NCBI GenBank assembly: GCA_033063855.1
Contig: CP093829.1
Span: 3,606,243-3,670,242 of the forward strand
Source: Smittia aterrima
Taxonomy: Eukaryota; Arthropoda; Insecta; Diptera; Chironomidae
Reading direction: 5' to 3'
DNA length: 64,000 nt
Shown: positions 1 to 11,285 of the stretch, in pieces
Position numbering within the stretch: position 1 is the first letter of the stretch
Layout: every line of letters begins with the position of its first letter
Position numbers and translations under genes: made by a program
Notes under the pieces: model-generated
The model's input: the letters and a program-made list of their open reading frames with translations, nothing else
What the model was told of the DNA's origin: nothing
The model's database searches: none

Positions 1-73
1 TTTCATGAAAGCAGTTCGAAAGGTTTCCGACAACAAGAAGTTGGAGAGCAAGCTCGACTATAAACCACTCTAA
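1..73 (+). CDS. Rpt4: 26S proteasome AAA-ATPase Rpt4 (PSMC6), C-terminal end only
   Basis: The window opens inside the last exon. The frame beginning at base 2 reads FMKAVRKVSDNKKL then ESKLDYKPL and stops at TAA 71-73. This is the characteristic C-terminus of Rpt4/PSMC6, an ATPase of the 19S regulatory particle that unfolds ubiquitinated substrates for the 20S core. An AATAAA at 104-109 is a plausible poly(A) signal. Only about 23 codons are visible, so the call rests on the distinctive tail alone, and the AAA module lies outside the window. Confidence 0.85.
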   Translation, partial: FMKAVRKVSDNKKLESKLDYKPL

Positions 74-743
74 AGTCTCTTCTAATTTACAAGTTTTCAA
101 CTGAATAAAAATTAAAATCCCTTTCAATCACACCTTTGTCTTTGTTTTACAATTCTCTTAAATCAAAACAGTCTGGCTCAAGATCTACAGTAGCGGACAT
201 AAAATTAAAGAACTTGGAGATTTTGTAAAACAAGATCATACTCGTCGTCGAAACTCGCTCCTTACATCAAGAACGTTAATGACGACACAGAGAGACACAA
301 GCAAATATTTTTAATGAACGAAAATTTGAAAAACTTTTCATTTAAATCTTCTTAAATGTACATTGTGTATTTAAAACAACGTGTATTTAAAATAAAGGTT
401 TAACAATTATTTTTGTTTAATTCATTGAAGAATTCTAGTAACTAGAATCTAGTTTGAATATTTTTAAGTAAAATGTGAAATATCCTATTCGTCGAATGAT
501 ACGCACTAATTTCATTTTAAACAAAATATCAAATTTGTTTTATTTTTGAAGGCGTTAGTTGTTATTCGAAAATCAGGATTGTCTTATAGGAATTCAAGTG
601 AAAAAGTTAATAAAAGGAAAACTTTGCCAGCGTTCGAATTATTTTGCTTTCAACATTCGAAAAGGTAAAAGTCGCTCTCTCGAAGTTTCCAAATATATTT
701 TCAATTTTATTTCAATTTTATTTGTTTTTAGATAAATATTAAG
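74..743 (+). other. Rpt4 3' end and 5' leader of F-box gene 1
   Basis: After the Rpt4 poly(A) signal the sequence is non-coding. From about 180 onward it resembles, in reverse complement, the 5' flank of the F-box gene at 35.0-35.5 kb, and from about 300 it resembles the flank upstream of F-box gene 2. A 5'UTR intron is visible: donor GTAAAA at 665 and acceptor TTTTTAG ending at 731, just 12 bases before the ATG. The same leader intron recurs in front of all four F-box genes. Confidence 0.6.
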
Positions 744-2144
744 ATGAACGAAAGCTCAACATCAGCCGCAACTTTAAAAGTGCCATCGAAACGAAATATT
801 TACACAGCGTTTTCGATCGATGAGAGCAAGCCAGCGAAGCAAATTAAAACAGAAATTTCAAATGAAGAACATGAAGTGATCGAATTATCGGAAGTGACAA
901 TGAATAACTTGGATATTTTGGAATGTTTCTCACGATTTCTGGGCATTCCTGAGATGATCTTTAAACATTTCAACGGCCAAGAGTTGTTAGATCTTTCTGA
1001 AGTCTGTCCAAGTTGGTACAATTTCATCGCTTCTTCGAAATTTCTAACGAAAAACATAAAAATAGTTTTTCGAGAAAATCGCGAGTTCTCTCCGGAAGAT
1101 TACGAGTTACTAGTGAATAGCTCGAGACGATATCAGAACATTCAAGTCGGACAAGATTTCGATTCAGATGAAGATAAAGAAAATGACGTTCCAAGTCGAA
1201 AAGAACAAGAAGAAATGAAAGAAAGATTGTCAAAAGTCAAAGTCTTCATTTCTCCTTACCAACTTGATTTTATTCATAAGAGCAGTCACGAGTGGAAAAA
1301 TGTTTCACTCAATGATAAATATTTTAGCAGAAAACAAAGTTTAGATATTTGGAACATATTCTCATCAATCGAATCATCAGTTGAAAGTCTTTCTGTCATC
1401 AGCAAAGATATATTTCCATTCGAAGGTTCATTTTTAAAGTTTGAACCTTTGAAAGTTTTACAGTTTCCAAAATTAAAACAATTGAAATTGCGCCTTTACG
1501 ATCGTTCAATCGTGAACAAAGTTTACGGGAGATTTTTGGTAAATTCTGTAGCAATCGAAGAACTTGAGATTGATTATTGTTTTGAACTTCTTTACACTCA
1601 AATTTTTAGACAAATCCTCGAAAACTCCAACGAACTAAAAAGTCTCAAAATCAAATCTAGAGACATTCATTTGATGTTCGAAGAAGACCAATGGAAGCGA
1701 GTACAATTTAAGCTGAAGAGTTTGACAGTTCATTATAAATCAGGATTGGAACTCGGTTCCGATTTTCCGGGTTTCCTCAAACTCCAAAGAAATCATCTTG
1801 AACATTTGAAGTTAGAAGAATGCCACTACAAAGATACTTTCGACGAGATAATGAAATTACCAAAACTCAAGACTCTTAGCCTTAAAACTTGGAGGTGGAG
1901 AGAGTTTGAAGTTGCAAATAAAATATCCACTTCAATTACTGAATTGAGATTAACGGACAGGGTCGAACCTCTAAAACTTAAAACTTTCTTGGAGTTAATG
2001 CCGAATGTAAAAAGACTTGACCTTTTCGTAATCAACGAAGAAATAATTGAAATATTGTTATCAATGAACAGAAAGTTTGAAGATATTAGAGTTTGCTTCA
2101 TGGAAGGACCAGTAAGGTCAATTGATTGTCTTTTAATTAAATGA
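744..2144 (+). CDS. F-box/leucine-rich-repeat-like protein, copy 1
   Basis: A single coding exon of 466 aa follows a 5'UTR intron. Residues about 62-100 (FSRFLGIPEMIFKHFNGQEL onward, with CPSWYNFIASS) fit an F-box, the motif that binds Skp1 in SCF ubiquitin ligases. The rest has spaced leucine repeats such as LKQLKLRL, IEELEID, LKSLKIK and LKTLSLK, typical of an LRR substrate-binding region. Between them lies an acidic insert (DSDEDKEND). The N-terminus has a basic/acidic patch (AKQIKTE). It is the first of three tandem copies in this orientation, with a fourth inverted copy near 34 kb. No known orthologue is recognised; SCF membership is inferred from the motif. Confidence 0.85.
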   Translation: MNESSTSAATLKVPSKRNIYTAFSIDESKPAKQIKTEISNEEHEVIELSEVTMNNLDILECFSRFLGIPEMIFKHFNGQELLDLSEVCPSWYNFIASSKFLTKNIKIVFRENREFSPEDYELLVNSSRRYQNIQVGQDFDSDEDKENDVPSRKEQEEMKERLSKVKVFISPYQLDFIHKSSHEWKNVSLNDKYFSRKQSLDIWNIFSSIESSVESLSVISKDIFPFEGSFLKFEPLKVLQFPKLKQLKLRLYDRSIVNKVYGRFLVNSVAIEELEIDYCFELLYTQIFRQILENSNELKSLKIKSRDIHLMFEEDQWKRVQFKLKSLTVHYKSGLELGSDFPGFLKLQRNHLEHLKLEECHYKDTFDEIMKLPKLKTLSLKTWRWREFEVANKISTSITELRLTDRVEPLKLKTFLELMPNVKRLDLFVINEEIIEILLSMNRKFEDIRVCFMEGPVRSIDCLLIK

Positions 2145-2803
2145 AATTATGTAAAATGTTTTTTCAAAAACTTCTAGAAATAAATTTTTCGCTTCATAAT
2201 TAGAGAAAACTGGAGTTTTTAAAGTTAAACAAATTTTTCTTTAGATTCTGATTCAAAGACCACGTCTTTAGTCACTTAACAGAGCAGTTGATCAAACAGT
2301 CTATTAGCAAAAGAAGCGTCAGCGCGAAACTGAAGACTTCATACTAGTACCGAACGAAGAGACGGTGGCAAGATAAACAGCAAGCGCCAGACCAAAAATA
2401 TTTTCATTCACAAGCAAATATTTTTAATGAACGAAAATATGTAAAAAAATTCAATTAAATCTTAAATGTATTTAAAATGAAGGTTTAATAATTATTTTTG
2501 TTGAATTCATTGATTCATAGTATTTTGAATATTTTTAGGTAGATAAATATCCTATTCGTCTAATGATGATACGCGTAGTCTGCAACAATTTCATTTTAAA
2601 CAAAATATCAAACTTGTTTTATTTGAAGGCGTTAGTTTTGATTCGAAAGGATTGTCTTATTAGAACTCAAGTGAAAAAGTTAATAAAAGGAAAACTTTGT
2701 CAGCATTCGAATTATTTCGCTTTCAACATTCGAAAAGGTAAGAGTCGCTCTCGAAGTTTTCAAAAATATTTTCAATTTTATTTGTTTTTAGATAAATATT
2801 AAG
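2145..2803 (+). other. Spacer with repeat R1 fragment and F-box gene 2 leader
   Basis: The 3' flank of copy 1 (to about 2280) matches the 3' flanks of copies 3 and 4. It is followed by a truncated copy of dispersed repeat R1 (about 2293-2405). The sequence then switches at about 2411 to the F-box 5' flank seen near 300, marking the tandem-duplication junction. A leader intron runs from donor GTAAGA at 2738 to acceptor AG at 2790-2791. A 79-codon frame starting near 2563 lies in this leader and is not considered a gene. Confidence 0.6.
2293..2405 (+). repeat. Dispersed repeat R1, truncated copy a
   Basis: About 110 bp closely matching the start of the R1 copy at 6487, including the stretch ACCGAACGAAGAGACGGTGG. 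It ends where the duplicated F-box leader begins, so it was clipped by the tandem duplication. No terminal inverted repeats or target-site duplication are visible. Confidence 0.7.
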
Positions 2804-4195
2804 ATGAACCAAAGCTCAACATCAGCCGCAAATAGTAAAGCGTCATCGAAACGAAATATTTCCACAGCGTTTCCGATCGATGAGAGTAAGCCAGCGAAGC
2901 AAATTAAATCAGAAATTTCCAATGGAGAACATAAACTGATCGAATTATTGGAAGTGATGAACAAAAACTTGGATCCTTTGGAATATTTCTCACGATTTCT
3001 CCGCATTCCTGAGATGATCTTTAAACATTTCAACGGCCAACAATTGTTGAATCTTTCTGAAATCAACCCAAGTTGGTACAATTTCATCGCTTCATCGAAG
3101 ATTTTAATGAAAAACATAAAAATTGTTTTTCGTGAGAATCGTGAGTTCTTTCCGGAAGATAACGATTTATTAATAAACAGCTCGAGACGATATCAGAACA
3201 TTCAAGTCGGACAAGACTTCGATTCAGATGATGATAATGACTGTCCAAGTCCAGAAGTTCAAGAAGAAATGAAAGAAAGAGTGGCAAAAGTTAAAGTCTT
3301 CATTTCTCCTTTTCAACTTTATTTTATTCATAAAAGTGGTCACGAGTGGAAAAACGTTTCACTCAATGATAGATATTTTAGCAGAAAACAAAGTTTAGAT
3401 ATTTGGAACATATTCTCATCAATTGAATCATCAGTTGAAAGTCTTTCTGTCATCAGCAAAAATATATTTCCATTCGAAGGTTCATTTTTAGAGTTTGAAC
3501 CTTTAAAAGTTTTGATGTTTCCAAAATTAAAACAATTGAAATTGCGTCTTTTCTATGACTCAATCTTAAACAAAGTTTACGGGAGATTTTTGGTGAACTC
3601 TGTAGCAATCGAAGAACTTGAGATTGATTATTGTGAAGAATTCTTTAAAGACGGACTTTTTAGACAAATCCTCGAAAACTCCAACAACCTAAAAAGTCTT
3701 AAACTCAAATCAAGATTCATTCATTTCTTGTTCAGAGAAAACCAATGGAAACAAGTACAATTCAAGCTAAAGAGTTTGACAGTACATCGTAAATCAGGCA
3801 TTATACTCGGTTCCGATTTTCAGTGTTTCCTCAAACTTCAAAGCAATAATCTCGAATATTTGAAGTTGGATGAATACTATTTCAAAGATACTTTCGACGA
3901 GATAATGAAATTACCAAAGCTCAAGACTCTTAGCCTTCGTTTTAGGTTGAAGAACAATTGGATGAAAGTTCAAAATGAAGAGTCCACCTCAATCACTGAA
4001 TTGAGATTAACGGAGAGGGTTCTACCTCACAAACTAAAATTTTTCATGCAGTCAATGCCGAATGTAAAAAGACTTAACCTGCTCGGAATCGACGAGGAAA
4101 CGATTAAAACTTTGTTATCATTGAAAAGAAAGTTTGAGGATGTAATAGTTAGCTACATGGAAGAACCATTGAAATTATCTAAATTGTTTCAATAA
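2804..4195 (+). CDS. F-box/leucine-rich-repeat-like protein, copy 2
   Basis: 463 aa, one coding exon, closely related along its whole length to copy 1. It carries the same F-box (FSRFLRIPEMIFKHFNGQQL), acidic linker (DSDDDNDCPSPE) and LRR-like body. The ATG follows the conserved leader-intron acceptor by 12 bases, which supports this start. The C-terminus diverges, ending PLKLSKLFQ rather than CLLIK/Q. Differences are scattered substitutions and small indels with the frame kept, so the copy looks functional. The likely role is an SCF substrate adaptor, inferred from the F-box only. Confidence 0.83.
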   Translation: MNQSSTSAANSKASSKRNISTAFPIDESKPAKQIKSEISNGEHKLIELLEVMNKNLDPLEYFSRFLRIPEMIFKHFNGQQLLNLSEINPSWYNFIASSKILMKNIKIVFRENREFFPEDNDLLINSSRRYQNIQVGQDFDSDDDNDCPSPEVQEEMKERVAKVKVFISPFQLYFIHKSGHEWKNVSLNDRYFSRKQSLDIWNIFSSIESSVESLSVISKNIFPFEGSFLEFEPLKVLMFPKLKQLKLRLFYDSILNKVYGRFLVNSVAIEELEIDYCEEFFKDGLFRQILENSNNLKSLKLKSRFIHFLFRENQWKQVQFKLKSLTVHRKSGIILGSDFQCFLKLQSNNLEYLKLDEYYFKDTFDEIMKLPKLKTLSLRFRLKNNWMKVQNEESTSITELRLTERVLPHKLKFFMQSMPNVKRLNLLGIDEETIKTLLSLKRKFEDVIVSYMEEPLKLSKLFQ

Positions 4196-4330
4196 AAGTT
4201 TTATTAAATAAATTTTCGACTCATAATAATAGATCATTGGAATTTTTACAAAAATAATTTGAATCGGCTTCATTATTCTATTTTCAGTTTCCAGCAAATC
4301 TATTTTCATATTTTTGACATCGGAATTTTT

Positions 4331-4565
4331 CCTGAAGATCATTCATTAGTAATGAAAAACTTGTTGCTTGATACGAACATGATTCTCGATCAAATTGATG
4401 AGTTTAAAGAAGACACAATCGTGGATATAATGATTATATTATAATCATCCTGCAAACAGTTCTTGACGAAGTGAGACACAAGAGCGCTGCAATTTACAAG
4501 CGATTAAGAGACATTCTTCAAAATCCAGCTCGAAGGTATTACACTTTTGTGAATGAACATCACAA
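4331..4565 (+). pseudogene. Dis3: Dis3/Rrp44 PIN-domain exon fragment, frameshifted
   Basis: Translation gives LLLDTNMILDQIDEFKED, then a stop, and in another frame ILQTVLDEVRHKSAAIYKRL, then LQNPARRYYTFVNEHHK. This is the start of the PIN endonuclease domain of the exosome nuclease Dis3/Rrp44. The frame breaks around 4430-4445 in an ATTAT-rich stretch. The piece ends exactly at a good splice donor (GTAAGT at 4566), so it derives from a genomic exon and not from a processed mRNA. No catalytic RNB domain is nearby. A second, different Dis3 exon fragment lies at 31135-31430. It sits between F-box copies 2 and 3 and is almost certainly non-functional. Confidence 0.8.
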
Positions 4566-4917
4566 GTAAGTTCGTCTAGTTCCCATTATACACAATCCAT
4601 TGAAATCTTCTTAGACGTAAATAAAATAAAGTTTTAATAAACTGATTACCTTTTGTTGATTCATTGTAGTTTAAGTTAATTGTTGACTTAATTTCATTTT
4701 AAATAAATTAAAAAACTTGTTTTACGCGTTACTTGTGATTCGAAAATCAGGATTGTCTTATAAGAATTCAAGCGAAAAAGTTAATAAAAGGAAAACTTTG
4801 CCAGCGTTCGAATTATTTCTCTTTCAACATTCGAAAAGGTAAGAGTCGCTCTCTTGAAATTTCCAAAAATATTTTCACATTTATTTCAATTTTATTTGTT
4901 TTTAGATATATATTAAG
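4566..4917 (+). other. Leader of F-box gene 3
   Basis: After the Dis3 donor site the sequence becomes AT-rich and from about 4690 matches the F-box 5' leader, including the block AGGATTGTCTTATAAGAATT. A leader intron runs from donor GT at 4839 to acceptor AG at 4904-4905. I see no gene here. Confidence 0.55.
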
Positions 4918-6321
4918 ATGAACCAAAGCTCAACATCAGCCGCAAATAGTAAAGCCTCATCGAAAGAAAATCTTTCCACGGCGTTTTCGATCGATGAGAG
5001 CAAGCCAGCGAAGGAAACAAAAGCAGGAATTTCGAATGAAGAAGCTGAGAAAAAACTGATCGAATTATCGGAAGTGACAATGAATAACTTGGATACTTTG
5101 GAATATTTCTCACGATTTCTCGGCATTCCTGAGATGATATTTAAACATTTCAACGGCCAAGAGTTGTTAGATCTTTCTGAAGTCTGTCCAAGTTGGTACA
5201 ATTTCATCGCTTCTTCGAAACTTTTGACGAAAAACATAAAAATTGTTTTTCCTGAGAATCGTGAATTCTTTCCGGAAGATTACGAGTTACTAGTGAACAG
5301 CTCGAGACGATATCAGAACATTCAAGTCGGACAAGATTTTGATTCGGATAAAGATAATGACTATCTATATCCAGAAGAACGAAAAGAAATGATCAACAAA
5401 GTCTTCATTTCAACTTTTAAACTTGATTTTATTCATAAGAGTAGTCACGAGTGGAAAAACGTTTCACTCAATGATAAATATTTTAGCAGAAAACAAAGTT
5501 TAGATATTTGGAACATATTCTCATCAATCGAATCATCAGTTGAAAGTCTTTCTGTCGTCAGCAGAGATAGATTTCCATTCGAAGGTTCACATTTGGAATT
5601 TAAGCCTTTAAAAGTTTTACAGTTTCCAAAATTGAAACAATTGAAATTGCGTCTTTTCCATCACTCAATCATGAACAAAGTTTACGGGAGATTTTTGGCA
5701 AATTCTGTTGCAATCGAAAAACTTGAGATTGATGATTGTGAAGAATTTCTTAACACTCAAATTTTTAGACAAATCCTCGAAAACTCCAACAACCTAAAAA
5801 GCCTCAAAGTTAAATCATGTCTCGTTCTATTCTTGTTCAGAGAAAAACAATGGAAGCGAGTACAATTTAAGCTGAAGAGTTTGACAGTTCAATCTGAATC
5901 AGGCATGGAACTCGGTTCCGATCTTCCGGGTTTCCTCAAACTCCAAAGAAATCATCTCGAATATTTGAAGTTGGATGAAGCCATCTGCTGTGATACTTTC
6001 AATGAGATAATGAAATTACCAAAACTCAAGACTCTTAGCCTTCGAACTTGGAGGTGGAGAGTGTTTGAAGTTGCAAATAAAATATCCACTTCAATTACTG
6101 AATTGAGATTAACGGACACGGTCGAACCTTTAAAACTTAAAACTTTCTTGGAGTTAATGCCGAATGTGACAAGACTTGACCCTTCCGTAATCGACGAGGA
6201 AACGATTGAAATGTTGTTATCAATGAACAGAAAGTTTGAAGATATAAAAGTTCGGCGCATGGATAAACGAGTAAAGTCTTTGAGTATCTTTCAAAAGATT
6301 GCTTGTCTTTTAATTCAATGA
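4918..6321 (+). CDS. F-box/leucine-rich-repeat-like protein, copy 3
   Basis: 467 aa, one coding exon. The F-box region (FSRFLGIPEMIFKHFNGQEL, CPSWYNFIASS) is identical in its core to copy 1, and the 3' third is also closest to copy 1 (TWRWR.FEVANKISTSITEL). The acidic linker is shorter (DSDKDNDYLYPEE). The start codon lies behind the same leader-intron acceptor as in the other copies. The 3' flank again carries repeat R1, so copies 1 and 3 share a longer duplicated unit. The likely role is a Skp1-binding adaptor with an LRR-type substrate surface; the target is unknown. Confidence 0.85.
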   Translation: MNQSSTSAANSKASSKENLSTAFSIDESKPAKETKAGISNEEAEKKLIELSEVTMNNLDTLEYFSRFLGIPEMIFKHFNGQELLDLSEVCPSWYNFIASSKLLTKNIKIVFPENREFFPEDYELLVNSSRRYQNIQVGQDFDSDKDNDYLYPEERKEMINKVFISTFKLDFIHKSSHEWKNVSLNDKYFSRKQSLDIWNIFSSIESSVESLSVVSRDRFPFEGSHLEFKPLKVLQFPKLKQLKLRLFHHSIMNKVYGRFLANSVAIEKLEIDDCEEFLNTQIFRQILENSNNLKSLKVKSCLVLFLFREKQWKRVQFKLKSLTVQSESGMELGSDLPGFLKLQRNHLEYLKLDEAICCDTFNEIMKLPKLKTLSLRTWRWRVFEVANKISTSITELRLTDTVEPLKLKTFLELMPNVTRLDPSVIDEETIEMLLSMNRKFEDIKVRRMDKRVKSLSIFQKIACLLIQ

Positions 6322-6985
6322 AATTATGTAAAATGTTTCTTCAAAAACTTTCTGAAATAAATATTTTTGCTTCATAATTACAGAAAACTGGAGTTTTTAC
6401 TTTTGAAAATAATTTTACGAAATTTAAACAAATTTTTCTTTAGATTCTGATTCAAGGACGGGAGTCACTTAACAGAGCAGTTGATCAAACAGTCTATTAG
6501 CAAAGGAAGCATCAGCGCGGAACTGAAGACTTCATACTCGTACCGAACGAAGAGACGGTGGCAAGATAAACAGCAAGCGCCAGACCAAAAGCATTTCCAT
6601 TCAAAAAAAATTATGATGAGAGATGAAAAACTGTTGGGAAACGGAGAAGCTTTCAATAATTTCAATTTTAATTGCTTAAAAGATATTCCTGTCAATTCTT
6701 TCTGTGGACTTAATTTTTAATAGCACACAAAAGGAAATATCTCAAAATTGCATTGAAAAAAAGTTTTTTTAAAAAACTGATATTTCGCGAGTTAGATTAA
6801 TTGTTTCAATATTGATTTAAACTTTAAAATTAAAACAACTTTAATCAACAACAGTAAACGTATTTAAATTTTTTAAACTTTGCATCAAATCTCGCTTCAG
6901 TTGATGCTGAAAAGTTTCAGTCACCAGCAATTCCATTCGTAGCGAACTTCTTTCGTGGTGGTGAAGCATATCAGTCGAAATCATC
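6322..6985 (+). other. F-box 3 flank, repeat R1, and ATPsynbeta 5' region
   Basis: This stretch holds the F-box 3' flank, the longer R1 copy (6487-6753), then AT-rich sequence leading to the ATP synthase beta 5'UTR. A 79-codon frame across R1 has no recognisable product and I treat it as repeat sequence. Confidence 0.5.
6487..6753 (+). repeat. Dispersed repeat R1, copy b
   Basis: This copy matches the reverse complement of 44809-45236 along most of its length, including GACGGTGGCAAGATAAACAG and the block around CACAAAAGGAAATA. Relative to that copy it lacks an internal stretch of roughly 160-180 bp. Its ends (AAACAG... and ...AAAATTGCAT) show no inverted repeats. It could be a fragment of an unrecognised transposable element. 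Confidence 0.7.
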
Positions 6986-9257
<2,272 letters not shown>

Positions 9258-10436
9258 GCTTTCTTCAGATGAAAAAACCCTTAAGATAGTACACTAAATC
9301 CACAATTTACAATAAAAACCTGCAAGAAAATAATCGATCGAAAGGAAAACACTTGAAACACAATTACCCCTTTCTTTGATGGGAAGATCCTCCGAGAGAG
9401 ATGAAGAGAAGAAACATTTAGAAGTTAATATTCAAAAGAAGAAAAAAACAAAATAATCGCCAAAAAAAGTTAAAAAACCAACAAAAAGTGTGTCTAACCA
9501 GGAACTCAAGTGGCAAATCTCTGGGTTGAATTTTTGATATCAAACTCCTTTCAATCCTCCCAAATAAGAAACATCCAGAAAGGATCGACATTGAAAGTCA
9601 GCTTTGGTAGATTCGCTAACATTGCGACTTGTCACAAGAAGTTCCTTTTCGTTCTATTAAGCGCAAACCCGGTGAAAACTTTTAAGAATCAACCAATAAA
9701 ATATTAACAAAGGGGTCAACATCAAGAGAAGCTTTTTCGGGTCAGGTGGGAAAGCTCAGAAACACTAAGATTGGTTAATTGTGCAAGAAAGAATGTTTCA
9801 ATAAAAAATTAAATGTTTCTGATGAATCAGAACTTCTTCGAAAACTTAATTAATTGGTTTTTATTTTTATTCAAAGTTTGTACTTGTTGATTTTAACTTA
9901 TTAAATTAGTTTTAAAGATTGATTTGACTTCTGTGATTTTTTGTAGCGTCTCCAAAAAATTTGAAAGTGATGCGAAAAAGTTACGTGGCCCCTCGCGAAA
10001 CTCGCTTCTTTCTTTTTTGTAGCAAATTCTGCAACAACGTGAGTTTCTTCCTAAATTAATTGTGTTTATTCCCGATTTAAAGGCAATGGAAACCCAAAAA
10101 TTGAAGATTACGATAGGCTACTTATGTGCTAAGGCTAAATGACTGAAGTTTTCCATTTTCCTTGAGTGTTTATTGAGAAAATATGAAAAATAATTTTTTG
10201 TTTCGCCAGCAAGAAAATTTGAAGTTAATTTTAAGTTTATCACACTTGCTTTTTATTTTACTGTAATTTCAATCACTTCAACTTCTTATATCCTTAAATT
10301 GCTTCATTACTTCTTTTAAAATACCGAAATTCAAGTAGCAAATAATATTTTTTTAAACTTTTCGAGGTTAAGCATTTGCTTTCGGTTCAAGAAATTATTT
10401 TACACGAACTTCAAGTAATAATTCTTCTTATTTCAG
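9258..10436 (+). other. ATPsynbeta 3'UTR, then RpS7 promoter, 5'UTR exon and intron
   Basis: 9258 to about 9720 reads as ATPsynbeta 3'UTR with two AATAAA signals. A pyrimidine run CTTCTTTCTTTTTT near 10005-10018 resembles a 5' TOP start for RpS7. It is followed by a short untranslated exon, a donor GTGAGT at 10039 and an acceptor TTTCAG at 10431-10436 directly before the RpS7 ATG. Nothing else is supported. Confidence 0.6.
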
Positions 10437-11285
10437 ATGATCGTATCTAAGATTGTGAAAAGCGGAGGCGCTGAACCTGATGACTTTGAGAAGCAAATCG
10501 GACAAGCTCTTCTTGAGCTGGAAATGAACTCCGATTTGAAACAGCAACTTCGTGAGCTCTACATTACTCGTGCCCGTGAAGTCGAGTTCGGTACTAAGAA
10601 GGTAAAGACATGAATTTCAAGACAATCACAGAATCTTCAAGATAATGTTTCTTTTAGGCTATCGTCATTTACGTTCCAGTCCCCAAGCAAAAGGCTTTCC
10701 AAAAGGTCCAAACCCGTTTGGTTCGTGAATTGGAGAAGAAATTCTCTGGACGTCATGTCGTGTTCTGTGCTGAGCGCAAGATCCTTCCCAAGCCTCGTCG
10801 CGGTCGCCCAGACCCAAACAAACAGAAGCGTCCACGTAGCCGTACCCTGACCGCTGTGTACGACAACATCCTCGACGACCTTGTCTTCCCAGCTGAAATT
10901 GTTGGAAAGCGCATTCGTGTTAAGTTGGACGGATCTCAGTTGATCAAGGTGCATTTGGACAAGAACCAGCAAACAACAATTGAGCACAAAGTAAGTTTAC
11001 GGTCAATTTATCTCTCTGTGTCCTCGTGTTACTTGTTGGTGCATATTCAGTAGCCCAACGAGCGTCAAACAGGACCGACATCAAACTCTTTGCTGTCATT
11101 AGATTTGAATTTGTGTAAAAAACATGATTTTTAACATAGACAGCATCGAAACATTTATTTCCACTAAAATATCAACTTTGACTAATCAAACTATTTTTAA
11201 TTAACAGGTAGACACATTCACTGCCGTCTACAAGAAGCTCACTGGACGCGACGTCACCTTCGAGTTCCCTGAACCGTATTTGTAA
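10437..11285 (+). CDS. RpS7: 40S ribosomal protein S7 (eS7)
   Basis: Coding exons 10437-10601, 10658-10990 and 11208-11285 give 191 aa, near the usual ~194 of insect eS7. Recognisable blocks are the N-terminal [20 protein letters not shown], the central [20 protein letters not shown] and the C-terminal [15 protein letters not shown]. The protein is a component of the small ribosomal subunit. The ATG sits immediately after a 5'UTR intron acceptor, and an upstream TOP-like pyrimidine start suggests growth-regulated translation. The last intron (10991-11207) is larger than its neighbours and holds a candidate H/ACA RNA. The 3' end after the stop codon is part of a segment duplicated in inverted orientation at 31.4-33.5 kb. 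Confidence 0.97.
11018..11156 (+). ncRNA. Candidate box H/ACA snoRNA in the RpS7 last intron
   Basis: The intron folds as hairpin-hinge-hairpin-tail. Hairpin 1 has a lower stem GTCCT (11020-11024)/AGGAC (11071-11075), an open pocket, and an 8-bp upper stem 11032-11039/11055-11062. An H-box match to ANANNA, ACATCA, is at 11078-11083, 16 nt from the base of the upper stem, which fits the family rule. Hairpin 2 closes with GCTGTC (11092-11097)/GACAGC (11139-11144), and an ACA follows at 11151-11153. Hairpin 2's spacing to ACA (about 21 nt) is longer than usual, which lowers confidence. Ribosomal-protein introns commonly host such RNAs. The target uridine was not determined. Confidence 0.5.

Noticed and set aside
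6481..6720. 79-codon open frame over repeat R1
   Set aside because: Its equivalents in the other two R1 copies are broken by stops, a truncation or the internal block, and there is no recognisable protein signal.
10039..10436. Possible H/ACA or C/D RNA in the RpS7 leader intron (AATGGAAA/TTTTCCATT stem near 10085-10160)
   Set aside because: The stem is present but no H box, terminal ACA or C/D boxes are properly placed.
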